64,000 nucleotides of DNA from Microbacterium imperiale (GCF_017876655.1 NZ_JAGIOK010000001.1:310001-374000), one strand, 5' to 3'. Shown: positions 9,743 to 18,913, counted from the first letter of the stretch. Notes: a model not told the origin generated them from the sequence alone. Made by a program: numbers and translations.

Positions 9743-12700
9743 GTGATCACAGCAGACCCCGTCGCGCCCGCGCGACGACCCTGGCGAACCTGGGTGGCGT
9801 CGAGCGCCGCCCTCGCGATGGCGATGGGAGGTGTGAGCCTCGGCGCACTGCCGGCATCGGCAGCCGTGTCGCCGGACGCCGCAGTCGTGATCGACGAGAT
9901 CTACGGCGGTGGCGGCAACAGCGGCGCGCCGCTCAATCGCGACTTCGTCGAGTTGCGGAACACCTCGAGCGAGACGGTCGTCCTGGACGGCTGGAGCGTC
10001 CAGTACACCTCGGCGGGCGGCGGCGGCGGATCATCGCGCTGGCAGGCGACTTCGCTCGACGGCGCCTCGATCGCCCCGGGCGGCTCGCTGCTGGTCGGTC
10101 AGGCGTTCGGCACGAACCGCGACCTGCCGAGCTTCGACGCGGACGTCGAGGGCACGATCGCGATGAGCGGCACCGGCGGGAAGGTGGCGCTGGTGCGCGG
10201 CACCGAGCCGATCGTGGGCGCCACGGGTGCGGCCGCTCTCGAGAACGCCGTCGATTTCGTCGGCTGGGGCGGGGCGAACGACTTCGCGGGCACCGCGGCA
10301 CCGGCCACGACCAACAGCACGAGCGTGGCGCGCGACGCGGAGTCGACCAACACGGGCGACAACGGCGCCGACTTCCGTATCGGAGCTCCGACGCCGCAGG
10401 GCGCTGCACCGACGGAACCGACCGAGCCGACCGAGCCCACCGAGCCCACCGAGCCGACTGAGCCCACCGAGCCCGAACAGCCCGGACAGCCGACCGTCCC
10501 CGCGGTCGTCGCCATCGCCGACATCCAGGGCACCGGCGGTCGTTCGCCCCTGGCCGGACAGACCGTGACGACCGAGGGGGTCGTCACGGCGCACTACCCG
10601 ACCGGCGGCTACAACGGCTACGTCATCCAGACCGGCGGTACGGGAGGCGAGATCGATCTCGCGACGCACCGGGCGTCCGACGCGGTCTTCGTGTACTCCC
10701 CCGCGACCGTCGGAGAGGTCGCGCTCGGCAGCACGGTGCGCGTCACCGGCGTCGTCGGTGACTACTTCGGCCTGACGCAGCTCACCGTCGGCCCGGGGAA
10801 CGCGACCACGATCGCGGACGCCCCGCCGGTCCTGCCGGCGACCGTCGCGTGGACGACCGACAACGCTCAGCGGCAGTCGCTCGAGTCGATGCTCGTTCAG
10901 CCGCAGGGCGATTTCGTCGTCGCGGACAACTACAACCTCAACCGCTTCGGCGAGCTCGTGCTGGCTACGGGCGACGAGCCGCTGCGGCAGCCGACGGATG
11001 TCGCTCGTCCCGGCTCCCCCGAGGCCGCGGCCGTCGCCGCCGACAACGCCGCACGGCGGGTCGTGCTCGACGACGGCTCCTCGACGAATCTCGGCGCGGC
11101 GGGCGCGACGCCGCCCTACATCTCGACCACCGAGCCCGTTCGCGTCGGTGCGCGGGTGAGCTTCGACGCGCCGGTGATCCTCGACTACCGCAACAACTCG
11201 TGGAAGCTGAGCCCGGTGCGGCACATCGTGGCCGGCGAGACCCGCGACGACGACATCACCGTCGAGAACACCCGCACCGCTTCGCCGGCCAAGGTCGGCG
11301 GCGATGTCTCGGTCGCCTCGTTCAACGTCCTCAACTACTTCACGACGTTGGGCGACGAAACCGGCACCTGCGTGGCGTACAAGGACCGCGAGGGCAACGG
11401 GACGAACGTGCGTGAGGGCTGCGACCAGCGCGGCGCCTGGGACGCGGCATCCTTCGGGCGCCAGCAGGAGAAGATCGTCGCGGCCATCAACGCGCTCGAC
11501 GCCTCCGTGGTGGGCCTCATGGAGATCGAGGACTCGGCTCGCCTGGGCGAGCAGGCCGATGAGGCGACCGCATCCCTCGTCGCGGCGCTCAACGCGGCGG
11601 CCGGTACCGAGCGCTGGGCGTTCGTGCCGTCCTCGGACGAGCTGCCGGATGCCGCAGGGCGCGACGTCATCACGAACGCGATCATCTACCAGCCGAGCGA
11701 GGTCGAACGCGTCGGCGACGCCCGTGCCCTCGGCACGGAGTCGGATGCCGGTGAGGCCTTCCAGAACGCGCGCACCCCGATCGCTCAGGCCTTCGCGCCC
11801 GTCGACGGCGGCGAGCCGTTCCTGTTCGTCGTGAATCACTTCAAGTCGAAGGGCTCGGCGGGCCCGTGGGCCGGTGACGCCGACGCCGGTGACGGCCAGG
11901 GCGCATCCAACGAGTCGCGCGTGCGTCAGGCCCGTTCACTCGACGCCTGGGTCGAGCGGATCCAGGGCGACGTGGAGTCGGTCCTGCTGGCGGGAGACTT
12001 CAACGCGTACTCGCAGGAGGACCCGATGCAGGTCTTCTACGAGTCGGGATACGTCGACGCGGGCATCGCCTTCGATGTGACCGACAGCAGCTACGTCTTC
12101 CAGGAGCTGTCGGGCTCTCTCGACCACGTCCTCATGAACGAGGCCGCGTACGACCGCGCGACGGGCGCCGACGTATGGAACATCAACGCGGGCGAGTCGA
12201 TTTTCCTGGAGTACAGCCGGTACAACTACTTCCCGGTGAACTTCCACGACGACGGCCCCTACCGCTCGTCGGACCACGACCCGGTCAAGGTCGGTCTCTC
12301 GGCCGAGGCTTCGGCCCCGGTCGAGCCGGTCGATCTGACGCTGCTCGGGATCAACGACTTCCACGGACGCATCGCGGGGATCACCCCCGCGAAGCCCGCC
12401 GACGGCCCCGTCCAGGCGCAGGACGAGATCCCCGGCACCGTCGGGTTCGCCGGCACCATCGAACAGCTGCGGGCGGACGCACCGGAGGCGATCCTGCTCT
12501 CCGCGGGTGACAACATCGGAGCCTCGCTCCCCGCCTCGTCGCTCGCGCAGGACGTGCCGACGATCGATGTGCTCAACGCCCTGGAGCTGCGCGCGAGTGC
12601 CGTGGGCAACCACGAGTTCGACCGCGGGTTCGCGGATCTGCGCGACCGGGTCATCCCGCGAGCGGACTTCTCGCACCTGGGCGCCAACGTCTACGTGGCC

Positions 12701-14704
12701 GGCACTCGCGAGCCGCAGCTCGACGAGTACGAGCTCATCGAGTCGCAGGGGCTCACGGTGGCCGTCATCGGTGTGGTCACTCAGGAGACCGCGGCTCTCG
12801 TCAGCGGCTCCGGGATCGCCGGTCTCGAGTTCGGTGACCCGGTCGAGGCGGTCAACCGGGTGACGGCCGACCTCACCGACGGCGAAGGCGAGCAGGCCGA
12901 CGTGATCGTCGCGGTCTACCACGAGGGTGCGGCCGACAGCGCCTCCGACGCGAGCCTCGCCGACGCCGTCGCCGACAGCGCGGTGTTCGACCGCATCGTC
13001 AACGAGACCTCCCCCGAGGTCGCCGCCATCTTCACCGGGCACACGCACAAGCTGTACGCCTGGTCGGCGCCGATCCCCGGCACGGACCGCACCCGCCCGG
13101 TCGTGCAGACCGGCTCGTACGGCCAGTTCGTCGGCAAGGTCGTGCTCTCGGTCGACCCGCGCACGGGCGCGGTCATGTCGCACACGCAGGAGAACGTCGG
13201 ACAGACGAAGACGCCCGCGGCCGACCTGATCGCCACCTACCCGCGCGTCGCCGAGGTCAACGAGATCGTCCAGCGCGCTCTGGCGGACTTCGCCGAGATC
13301 GGCAACCGGCCGGTGGCGACCATCTCCGCTGACATCACGAGCGCATACTCGGGCGGTGCGTACGTCGACGGCGTCTACGCCGGCGGCCAGCGTGACAACC
13401 GGGCGGCCGAGTCCTCGCTCGGCAACCTCGTCGCGGAGTCGATTCGCTCCAACCTGGCGAATCTGCCGAACGGCGCGCAGATCGGCGTGACGAACTCGGG
13501 TGGGCTCCGAGCCGACCTGTTCGACACGCAGGCAGAGTTCGGCGCGAACGCGGTGGCGGGTGTGCCCGACGGCACGATCACGTGGGGTCAGGCGTACGCG
13601 GTGCTGCCGTTCAACAACACGATGGCGCTGGTGACGCTCACCGGTGCCGACTTCGTGCGGGTGCTGGAGCAGCAGTGGCAGCGCGACAAGGACGGCAAGA
13701 TCCCCTCGCGTCCGTACCTGCAGCTGGGCCTGTCCGACAACGTGACCTACACGTTCGACGAGGCCCGCCCCGAGGGCGATCGGATCACGTCGGTCACGAT
13801 CGACGGCGAGCCGCTCGATCCCGCCGCCGAGTATCGCATCGGCACGCTCTCGTTCCTCGCCAGCGGCTCGGGAGACAACTTCCGCGCCTTCGCCGCCGGA
13901 ACCGACTACGTCGACACGGGCTTCCTCGACCACGAGGCCTGGATCGAGTACCTCGGCGCCGAGCAGCCGGTGTCGCCCTCGTTCGACAAGCGCGCCGTCC
14001 AGGTGCAGGGCGTCCCCGAGACGGCGGCTCCCGGCTCAGCGCTCACGCTGACGGTGTCGAACCTCGACATGACGAGCCTCGGCGCACCGCAGAACACCGC
14101 GGTGGACGTCGCGCTGAACGGCGCGACGATCGCCTCGGCGCCGGTGGCCGGCGGCAGCGCGGTCGTGTCGGTGCCGCTGCCCGCCGACCTGCCGGACGGC
14201 CCGCTGGAGCTCGTCCTCACCACGGATGCCGCGGCGACGACCGTCACCGTGCCGGTGGAGGTGGCCGCGGCGGGCACCGACCCGGGCGCAGGCCCCGCGC
14301 CCGACGGCGCACCGTGGGCGCAGGCCGACCTGTCGACCACGCGCGTCGAGCAGGGCGGCGTCATCGATGTGCGTGTCTCGGGCCTCGAGCCCGGACAGCA
14401 GATCGGCGCCACCCTGTTCAGCGACCCGCTCGTGGTCCGCGGCATCCCGGCGGCGGACGCATCCGGCGTCACGTCCTTCCGGGTCGCGGTCCCCGCCGAC
14501 TTCGCCGTGGGGGCGCACACGCTGCAGATCACCTCGGCCGGTGAGCAGCCGCTCGAGTTCGGCATCACCGTCGTCCGGGCCGGGCAGCTGGCGGTCACCG
14601 GTGCCGAGACGCCGCTGGGCGTTCTGCTCGCCGCATCGATGCTCCTCGTCGCCGGCGGCGTGATCGCGGCGACGCGACGCCGGGGCACGGTCCGCGAGGG
14701 CTGA
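9743..14704 (+). CDS. Secreted ExeM/NucH-type nuclease fused to 5'-nucleotidase, LAVTG-anchored
   Basis: About 1,653 residues. Order: signal peptide (residues 1-40, cleavage near ASA-A); lamin-tail domain (about 49-150); TEP-repeat linker (222-244); OB-fold (about 256-355); endonuclease/exonuclease/phosphatase domain (about 520-850; MEIED, GDFNAY, SDHDPV); UshA-type metallophosphatase (from 863; GINDFHGR, GDNIG, GNHEFDRG, GHTH); 5'-nucleotidase C-terminal domain (about 1190-1420; NSGGLRADL); Ig-like region; LAVTG, hydrophobic helix and RRR tail. It probably degrades extracellular DNA and dephosphorylates the nucleotides at the cell surface. LAXTG is the class E sortase signal. GTG at 9743 was chosen for its GGAGAG site and the signal peptide. 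Confidence 0.9.
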   Translation: MITADPVAPARRPWRTWVASSAALAMAMGGVSLGALPASAAVSPDAAVVIDEIYGGGGNSGAPLNRDFVELRNTSSETVVLDGWSVQYTSAGGGGGSSRWQATSLDGASIAPGGSLLVGQAFGTNRDLPSFDADVEGTIAMSGTGGKVALVRGTEPIVGATGAAALENAVDFVGWGGANDFAGTAAPATTNSTSVARDAESTNTGDNGADFRIGAPTPQGAAPTEPTEPTEPTEPTEPTEPTEPEQPGQPTVPAVVAIADIQGTGGRSPLAGQTVTTEGVVTAHYPTGGYNGYVIQTGGTGGEIDLATHRASDAVFVYSPATVGEVALGSTVRVTGVVGDYFGLTQLTVGPGNATTIADAPPVLPATVAWTTDNAQRQSLESMLVQPQGDFVVADNYNLNRFGELVLATGDEPLRQPTDVARPGSPEAAAVAADNAARRVVLDDGSSTNLGAAGATPPYISTTEPVRVGARVSFDAPVILDYRNNSWKLSPVRHIVAGETRDDDITVENTRTASPAKVGGDVSVASFNVLNYFTTLGDETGTCVAYKDREGNGTNVREGCDQRGAWDAASFGRQQEKIVAAINALDASVVGLMEIEDSARLGEQADEATASLVAALNAAAGTERWAFVPSSDELPDAAGRDVITNAIIYQPSEVERVGDARALGTESDAGEAFQNARTPIAQAFAPVDGGEPFLFVVNHFKSKGSAGPWAGDADAGDGQGASNESRVRQARSLDAWVERIQGDVESVLLAGDFNAYSQEDPMQVFYESGYVDAGIAFDVTDSSYVFQELSGSLDHVLMNEAAYDRATGADVWNINAGESIFLEYSRYNYFPVNFHDDGPYRSSDHDPVKVGLSAEASAPVEPVDLTLLGINDFHGRIAGITPAKPADGPVQAQDEIPGTVGFAGTIEQLRADAPEAILLSAGDNIGASLPASSLAQDVPTIDVLNALELRASAVGNHEFDRGFADLRDRVIPRADFSHLGANVYVAGTREPQLDEYELIESQGLTVAVIGVVTQETAALVSGSGIAGLEFGDPVEAVNRVTADLTDGEGEQADVIVAVYHEGAADSASDASLADAVADSAVFDRIVNETSPEVAAIFTGHTHKLYAWSAPIPGTDRTRPVVQTGSYGQFVGKVVLSVDPRTGAVMSHTQENVGQTKTPAADLIATYPRVAEVNEIVQRALADFAEIGNRPVATISADITSAYSGGAYVDGVYAGGQRDNRAAESSLGNLVAESIRSNLANLPNGAQIGVTNSGGLRADLFDTQAEFGANAVAGVPDGTITWGQAYAVLPFNNTMALVTLTGADFVRVLEQQWQRDKDGKIPSRPYLQLGLSDNVTYTFDEARPEGDRITSVTIDGEPLDPAAEYRIGTLSFLASGSGDNFRAFAAGTDYVDTGFLDHEAWIEYLGAEQPVSPSFDKRAVQVQGVPETAAPGSALTLTVSNLDMTSLGAPQNTAVDVALNGATIASAPVAGGSAVVSVPLPADLPDGPLELVLTTDAAATTVTVPVEVAAAGTDPGAGPAPDGAPWAQADLSTTRVEQGGVIDVRVSGLEPGQQIGATLFSDPLVVRGIPAADASGVTSFRVAVPADFAVGAHTLQITSAGEQPLEFGITVVRAGQLAVTGAETPLGVLLAASMLLVAGGVIAATRRRGTVREG
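10409..10474 (+). repeat. 9-bp coding minisatellite (Thr-Glu-Pro linker)
   Basis: Seven tandem units of roughly ACCGAGCCS encode a Pro-Thr-Glu linker between the lamin-tail and OB domains of the secreted nuclease. Codon variation between units (CCG/CCC, ACG/ACC/ACT) shows some age. It is a domain spacer and could vary in copy number. Confidence 0.85.
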
Positions 14705-14721
14705 GCGCGCGATACGCGAGC

Positions 14722-14762
14722 CGAACGAGGGCGGCCGGTTCACAGCCGGCCGCCCTCGTTCG
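14722..14762 (+). terminator. Hairpin terminator after the nuclease gene
   Basis: A perfect 17-bp stem (14722-14738 with 14746-14762) and a 7-base loop, starting 18 bases after the stop codon. It lacks a long T-tract, as is common for high-GC actinobacteria. Confidence 0.8.
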
Positions 14763-14807
14763 TGCCGGCCTGTCCGGCCGCTCAGCCGACGCACCGCTTC
14801 GGCTTCG

Positions 14808-14813
14808 TAGAGT
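14808..14813 (+). promoter_or_regulatory. Leaderless -10 element of the alpha/beta hydrolase gene
   Basis: TAGAGT followed by 6 bases and ATG at 14820. Confidence 0.55.
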
Positions 14814-14819
14814 GGGGAT

Positions 14820-15557
14820 ATGACCGCTCAGGTGGTGCTCGTCCACGGCATCCGGACGTCTGCGACCATGTGGCGGGCGCAAGTCGCCCACCTGGGCGAT
14901 CGCGACGTCGACGTGACCGCCCTCGATCTGCCGGGGCATGGGACGCGGATGTCCGAGACGTTCACCCTCGACGGCGCCTTCGCCACGATAGATGATGCGG
15001 TGCGCCGGGCCGCCGAGCGCGGTCCCGTGCTGCTGGTCGGTCATTCGATGGGCGGGCTGCTGAGCACCGCGTACGTCGGCAACGAGGAGCGTCCTCCCGT
15101 GTCGGCGTTCATCGCGGCATCCTGCACTGCGATCCCGCGAGGTTTCGGTCTGGCCGTCTACCGCGCACTCGCACTCGGTTTCGACCGGCTGCCCGGGCGC
15201 GGGCAGAGGATCACGGACTGGGTTCTCGACCGCACGCTCCCCGTCGAGACGCGGCCCGACTTCGGTGCGGGCGGCTACGCCTACGACGCCCAGGATGTCG
15301 CGCTCGCGAGCCTATCGGTGCTCGACCTGCTCGCGGCGCTGCGGCGCATCGACGTGCCGACGTGGTTCGTCAACGGTCAGTACGACCAGTTGCGGGTCAA
15401 TGAACGGCTCTTCACGCAGCTGGCGCCGGCGGCGGAACTCATCGTGGTCCCGCGAACGAGTCACCTGGTCACGGCGATGCGCCCACGAGTCTTCAACGCC
15501 GTGCTCGACCTGGCGCTCGCCACGATGGCGGATACCGGTTCCCGCGACGCGACCTGA
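14820..15557 (+). CDS. Alpha/beta hydrolase
   Basis: A 245-residue single-domain alpha/beta hydrolase. Visible elements: oxyanion region VLVHGIRTSATMW at the N-terminus, nucleophile elbow GHSMGG near residue 77, likely catalytic Asp in GQYDQLR near residue 188, and His in RTSHL near residue 212. No signal peptide. Substrate unknown; the layout suits a small-molecule esterase or lactonase. It stands alone between two terminators and appears to be leaderless. Confidence 0.85.
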   Translation: MTAQVVLVHGIRTSATMWRAQVAHLGDRDVDVTALDLPGHGTRMSETFTLDGAFATIDDAVRRAAERGPVLLVGHSMGGLLSTAYVGNEERPPVSAFIAASCTAIPRGFGLAVYRALALGFDRLPGRGQRITDWVLDRTLPVETRPDFGAGGYAYDAQDVALASLSVLDLLAALRRIDVPTWFVNGQYDQLRVNERLFTQLAPAAELIVVPRTSHLVTAMRPRVFNAVLDLALATMADTGSRDAT

Positions 15558-15563
15558 TAGACT
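15558..15563 (+). promoter_or_regulatory. rpsT -10 element and structured leader
   Basis: TAGACT gives a predicted start near 15570 and a leader of about 105 bases before rpsT. The leader can form a CGTGTG/CACACG hairpin around 15580-15600. S20 autoregulation is known in other bacteria; its presence here is inference. Confidence 0.4.
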
Positions 15564-15674
15564 CGGAAGTCGGCTTGCCGTGTGGGTTCCTCCCTCACAC
15601 GACCGCCGTGCGGCATCCCTCTACTGTCGCCCGGCACATCCACCGAAAAACTCCGAACGAAAGATACGTCGAAC

Positions 15675-15935
15675 GTGGCGAACATCAAGTCGCAGATCAA
15701 GCGCAACAAGACCAACGAGAAGGCGCGCGAGCGCAACAAGGCGATCAAGAGCGCGCTGAAGACCGAGGTGCGTCGCACCCGCGAGGCCATCGCCGCCGGC
15801 GACAAGGCCGCCGCCGAGAAGGCTCTGGCGACCGCGTCGAAGAAGCTCGACAAGGCCGTCAGCAAGGGCGTCATCCACGAGAACCAGGCTGCGAACCGCA
15901 AGTCGGCCATCGCCAAGAAGGTCGCCGCTCTCTGA
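15675..15935 (+). CDS. rpsT: 30S ribosomal protein S20
   Basis: An 86-residue, lysine/alanine-rich S20 beginning [20 protein letters not shown], which matches the family N-terminus and fixes the GTG start at 15675 although the frame is open upstream. S20 binds 16S rRNA as a primary assembly protein. Convergent with holA; a shared terminator follows. Confidence 0.97.
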   Translation: MANIKSQIKRNKTNEKARERNKAIKSALKTEVRRTREAIAAGDKAAAEKALATASKKLDKAVSKGVIHENQAANRKSAIAKKVAAL

Positions 15936-15948
15936 GCCGTCGCTTTCC

Positions 15949-15979
15949 GAAGGCCCGTCCCGTTCCGGGGCGGGCCTTC
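15949..15979. terminator. Terminator between rpsT and holA
   Basis: A 13-bp stem (15949-15961 with 15967-15979, one G-T pair) and a 5-base loop lie between two convergent genes and can serve both directions. Confidence 0.8.
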
Positions 15980-16010
15980 TGCGTTGCCGCGACGATCGCG
16001 CGTCGCGGCG

Positions 16011-17051
16011 TCAGGACCCGTAGGGCGCGCGCGTGGCGATGACCGTCACGAGACGCTCGACGGCGAATACGGGGTCGCGCGAGGCGCCCTTCACCTCGGC
16101 GTCGGCGCGGGCCGCGGCCTGGATCGCTGTCGCGAGAGCAGACTCGCTCCATCCGACGAGGTCGCGCTTGGCGCGGTCGACCTGCCAGTCCTTCATGCCC
16201 AGTCGTGCCGCGAGGGCGGAGGAAGGCTCGCGGGTTCCGGCGACGCGTGCCATCGTCCGCAGCTTCGAGGCGATCGCAGCGACCAGGGGCACCGGGTCGG
16301 CGCCGCTCGAGAGCGCGTGGCGCAGGGTGAGCAGCGCTTCGCCGTAGCGGCCCGCGATGGCCGTGTCGGCCACGGCGAACGCGGTCGTTTCGACGCGACC
16401 GCCGTAGTAGCGCTCGACGACCTGGTCCCCGATGTCACCGGGAACGTCGGAGATGAGCTGCTGGCACGCGGCGGCGAGTTCGGTCAGATCGTCGGCGAAG
16501 GCGGAGACGAGCGTGCGCAGCGCGGAGGGCGCGATGCGCTTGCCCGCGGCGGAGAACTCCCCCGCCGCGAAGTCGAAGCGGTCGGAGTCACGCTTGATCG
16601 CGGGCACGGCGATCTCGACGCCACCGCCGGTTCCGGCGCGGATCGCGTCGAGGAGCTTCTTGCCCCGAACGCTCGCACCGGTGTGCCGGAGCACGACGGT
16701 CGCGCCTTCCTGCGGGTTCTCGAGGTACGCCAGCGCCTCGGTCAGGAACGCGTCCGAGCACTTCTCGACACCGGCGACGCGGACGAGGCGGGGCTCGCCG
16801 AACAGCGAGGGCGACGCCATGCCGAGAAGCGTGCCCGCGGCGTAGTCATCGGCACGGACATCGGAGACCTCGAGGCTCGGATCTTCGGCCTTCAGGTAGT
16901 CGCGGAGCGAGGCGATCGCCCGCTCGGCGCAGACCTCTTCGGGACCGGCGACGAGCACGATCGGCGCGGGCTCGGGCGACCGCCACGACAGCTGCCGGAT
17001 GGCCGACTTCGCGCCGCCTCGGGCGGCGGGGCGGCGAGCGGACGGCGGCAT
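16011..17051 (-). CDS. holA: DNA polymerase III subunit delta
   Basis: A 346-residue clamp-loader delta subunit with the AAA+-like fold but no functional Walker A, as usual: VLVAGPEEVCAERAI near residue 33, LVRVAGVEKC near residue 90, and a C-terminal collar domain containing GMKDWQVDRAKRDL. It opens the beta clamp at the replication fork. A TAGGCT box 6 bases before the ATG predicts a leaderless message. A 24-bp direct repeat begins 30 bases upstream of the start. Confidence 0.95.
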   Translation of the reverse strand: MPPSARRPAARGGAKSAIRQLSWRSPEPAPIVLVAGPEEVCAERAIASLRDYLKAEDPSLEVSDVRADDYAAGTLLGMASPSLFGEPRLVRVAGVEKCSDAFLTEALAYLENPQEGATVVLRHTGASVRGKKLLDAIRAGTGGGVEIAVPAIKRDSDRFDFAAGEFSAAGKRIAPSALRTLVSAFADDLTELAAACQQLISDVPGDIGDQVVERYYGGRVETTAFAVADTAIAGRYGEALLTLRHALSSGADPVPLVAAIASKLRTMARVAGTREPSSALAARLGMKDWQVDRAKRDLVGWSESALATAIQAAARADAEVKGASRDPVFAVERLVTVIATRAPYGS

Positions 17052-17057
17052 GTCACC

Positions 17058-17063
17058 AGCCTA
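17058..17063 (-). promoter_or_regulatory. Leaderless -10 element of holA
   Basis: TAGGCT on the minus strand, then 6 bases, then the holA ATG at 17051. Confidence 0.55.
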
Positions 17064-17080
17064 ATCGGCACCGGCGACAG

Positions 17081-17104
17081 CGCCCGCCGGACCGGTCATC
17101 CGGG
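17081..17104. repeat. 24-bp direct repeat, left copy
   Basis: Identical to 19530-19553. The similarity continues imperfectly for about 12 more bases on the holA side. The right copy contains the comEC stop codon and last codons; this copy is a detached duplicate of the comEC 3' end. The pair brackets the oxidoreductase-CPBP-TetR block. Confidence 0.9.
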
Positions 17105-17139
17105 TTGGTGGTCGAGCAAGGCGTCATTCGGGCGAGCCA

Positions 17140-18069
17140 TCATCGCACCTCGAGGACAGCTTTGCCGTTGAGCTGCCGCCGCTGAAGGAGGTCGACCGCT
17201 GTATCCGCCTCGGACCAGCTCCCGCGCCATGCGATGCCGGGGTCGATGGTTCCTGACGCTACTTGCTCGCACAGCCATTCGAGCCCGTGCGCGAAGTCCG
17301 CGGCTTCGGGCATGAAGAACGTGTGCACGGAGCGATTGTCTTGTCCGGCACGACTCGTCAGCAAGCCGACAGGGAAGATCTCCGGTTCGTCCGTGACGTG
17401 CCCGACCGCGACCAACGTGCCGTCGCGACGCAGCAGCTGAAACGCCTCGATCAAGACGCGCCCGCCGACAGTGTCGACGACGCCATCTACGGGCGCGACG
17501 CCGCTCAGGGATTGACGCACCTCGTGGGCGCCCAGCGCGCGGAGCGCGTCTCCATGCCGAGCAGCATCGCTCGTCGCGGCGATGACGAACGCCCCACCCA
17601 ACCGTGCGAGCTGCAGGGCGTAGCGTCCTACTCCGCCCGAAGCGCCCGTCACGAGTATCCGACGCCCGAGGGTTGGTCCGATGCGGTCGAGAGCCGCCAG
17701 GGCGCTGACACCCGCGACGGGAATCGTGGCCATCGCACCGAGATCTGCACCGGAGGGTGCACGGCTCAACAGCGCGGTGTCCACGGCACGCAACTCCGCC
17801 CACCCGCCAGTCCAACCGAAGGTAGCGACGGGTGTGCCTTCGGCCGGCCCGCTGCCGTCGCGGGCGGCAGCGCGGACGATCCCCGCAGCCTCCCATCCCG
17901 GGACCGTGCCGTCGACAGCGTTGGCGACGTTGTCGACGAGGTCGCCGAAGTTCAGCGATATCGCGGCGACTGCCACGAGCGCCTGGTGCGGCGTGGGGGC
18001 CGGGTCAGGCACGTCGCCCAGGCGCAGCTTCTTCGGGGCCGAGTGATCGACGATGAGGGCACGCATCAT
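17140..18069 (-). CDS. Zinc-independent MDR family NAD(P)-dependent oxidoreductase
   Basis: A 309-residue medium-chain dehydrogenase/reductase of the quinone oxidoreductase type. GroES-like N-terminal half, then the nucleotide-binding motif GASGGVGRYALQLARLGG near residue 145; the structural zinc cysteines of classical alcohol dehydrogenases are absent. It probably reduces a quinone or enone with NADPH. Two ATG codons occur in tandem (18066-18069). The stop of a 20-codon ORF overlaps them, so translation may be coupled. It lies inside the repeat-flanked block. Confidence 0.87.
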   Translation of the reverse strand: MMRALIVDHSAPKKLRLGDVPDPAPTPHQALVAVAAISLNFGDLVDNVANAVDGTVPGWEAAGIVRAAARDGSGPAEGTPVATFGWTGGWAELRAVDTALLSRAPSGADLGAMATIPVAGVSALAALDRIGPTLGRRILVTGASGGVGRYALQLARLGGAFVIAATSDAARHGDALRALGAHEVRQSLSGVAPVDGVVDTVGGRVLIEAFQLLRRDGTLVAVGHVTDEPEIFPVGLLTSRAGQDNRSVHTFFMPEAADFAHGLEWLCEQVASGTIDPGIAWRGSWSEADTAVDLLQRRQLNGKAVLEVR

Positions 18070-18128
18070 GCAGCCGGGCCCGAGACAAGCTGACCGTCTA
18101 CGACGGCCGACGCGATCGCGATGCTCAT
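18066..18128 (-). CDS. 20-residue ORF coupled to the oxidoreductase gene
   Basis: ATG at 18128 is preceded by a good GGAG site placed at the CPBP stop. The frame encodes MSIAIASAVVDGQLVSGPAA and stops at the oxidoreductase start (ATGA overlap). It could be a translational coupling peptide or the remains of a deleted gene. No homologue recognised. Confidence 0.4.
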   Translation of the reverse strand: MSIAIASAVVDGQLVSGPAA

Positions 18129-18137
18129 TGTTGCTCC

Positions 18138-18842
18138 TCACCCGACGAGAGCGAATCCCACGTTGCTGATGCCGTTGTACACCACATGCACAATCACGCA
18201 TGGCCACACGGAACCGCTCAGCCGGAACAGGATCGCGTTCACCAGACCGACGGTGAAAGCGAGAGGGAAGACGAGATTGACACCGTGCACGAGTGCGAAC
18301 AAGAGCGCGCTCACGACGACGCCGGCCCACGGGCCGAATCGCCAGAGCACATTCGCGACGACTCCTCGGAAGAAGACCTCTTCGCCGAGACCGGTGAGGC
18401 CTGCGCCGAGCAGCAACGTCAGAATCAGGGAGATCACGCTCGCACTCGCAGCTGCCTGGTAGTCCGCTTGCGGCGTATCGTTCCCGAAGATCGCGATGTA
18501 GCCGACGGCGACGAACTGGTTCGCCCAGTACACGACCGCGCCGACGACGAGCGCGATCGCGATCCACTTCCCGCGGACGCGCGCCAATCCGAAGGCGGCG
18601 AAAGGCAGCCGGCGAGCTCGGGTCGCCGCGAGGAGGGCGAGGATGCCCGCAACGCCGGACACGAAGTAGCTCACGTATCCGCGTAGTTCGCCCAGATGCT
18701 GCGGTGTGCTGTCGATCCACCAGATCCCGAGAGCGAGCGCGACAGCGTACGCTCCGGCGGCCAGCCCGAGTTCGGGCCAACCCGGTCGGGTCGAGCCTGG
18801 GATTGTCGTCGAGCGGCTCTGCTGCGCAGAAGAGATGTTCAT
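18138..18842 (-). CDS. CPBP family intramembrane metalloprotease
   Basis: A 234-residue membrane protein with about 6-8 helices and the three CPBP (Abi/CAAX) motifs: GLGEEVFFRG near residue 145, FALVHGVN near residue 183 and HVVYNGISN near the C-terminus. Family members are putative glutamate-type intramembrane proteases; in bacteria roles range from bacteriocin self-immunity to unknown. Divergent from the TetR gene across a shared operator, so probably its target. Start at 18842 chosen because upstream sequence is the operator. Confidence 0.88.
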   Translation of the reverse strand: MNISSAQQSRSTTIPGSTRPGWPELGLAAGAYAVALALGIWWIDSTPQHLGELRGYVSYFVSGVAGILALLAATRARRLPFAAFGLARVRGKWIAIALVVGAVVYWANQFVAVGYIAIFGNDTPQADYQAAASASVISLILTLLLGAGLTGLGEEVFFRGVVANVLWRFGPWAGVVVSALLFALVHGVNLVFPLAFTVGLVNAILFRLSGSVWPCVIVHVVYNGISNVGFALVG

Positions 18843-18870
18843 GTGACTCGCGTACTCCTTGTCGTTATCC

Positions 18871-18913
18871 GTACAGCGTACGGCACAGCGTACGGGCACG
18901 GCGTACGCTGTAC
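18871..18913. promoter_or_regulatory. Operator with three half-sites between the CPBP and TetR genes
   Basis: GTACAGCGTACG (18871-18882) is a perfect inverted match to CGTACGCTGTAC (18902-18913). A third half-site, ACAGCGTACGG at 18885-18895, directly repeats the one at 18873-18883 with a 12-base period. The right arm includes the TACCGT box used by the TetR gene, so binding there would repress it. The adjacent TetR protein is the obvious candidate ligand-responsive repressor. Confidence 0.75.

Noticed and set aside
10409..10474. Tandem 9-bp repeats resembling a satellite or CRISPR-like array
   Set aside because: Units are directly tandem without spacers and in frame, encoding a Thr-Glu-Pro linker inside a large gene.
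15675..15935. Longer 117-residue start for S20 at 15582
   Set aside because: The extra residues have no S20 similarity and cover the predicted leader RNA; GTG at 15675 gives the canonical N-terminus.
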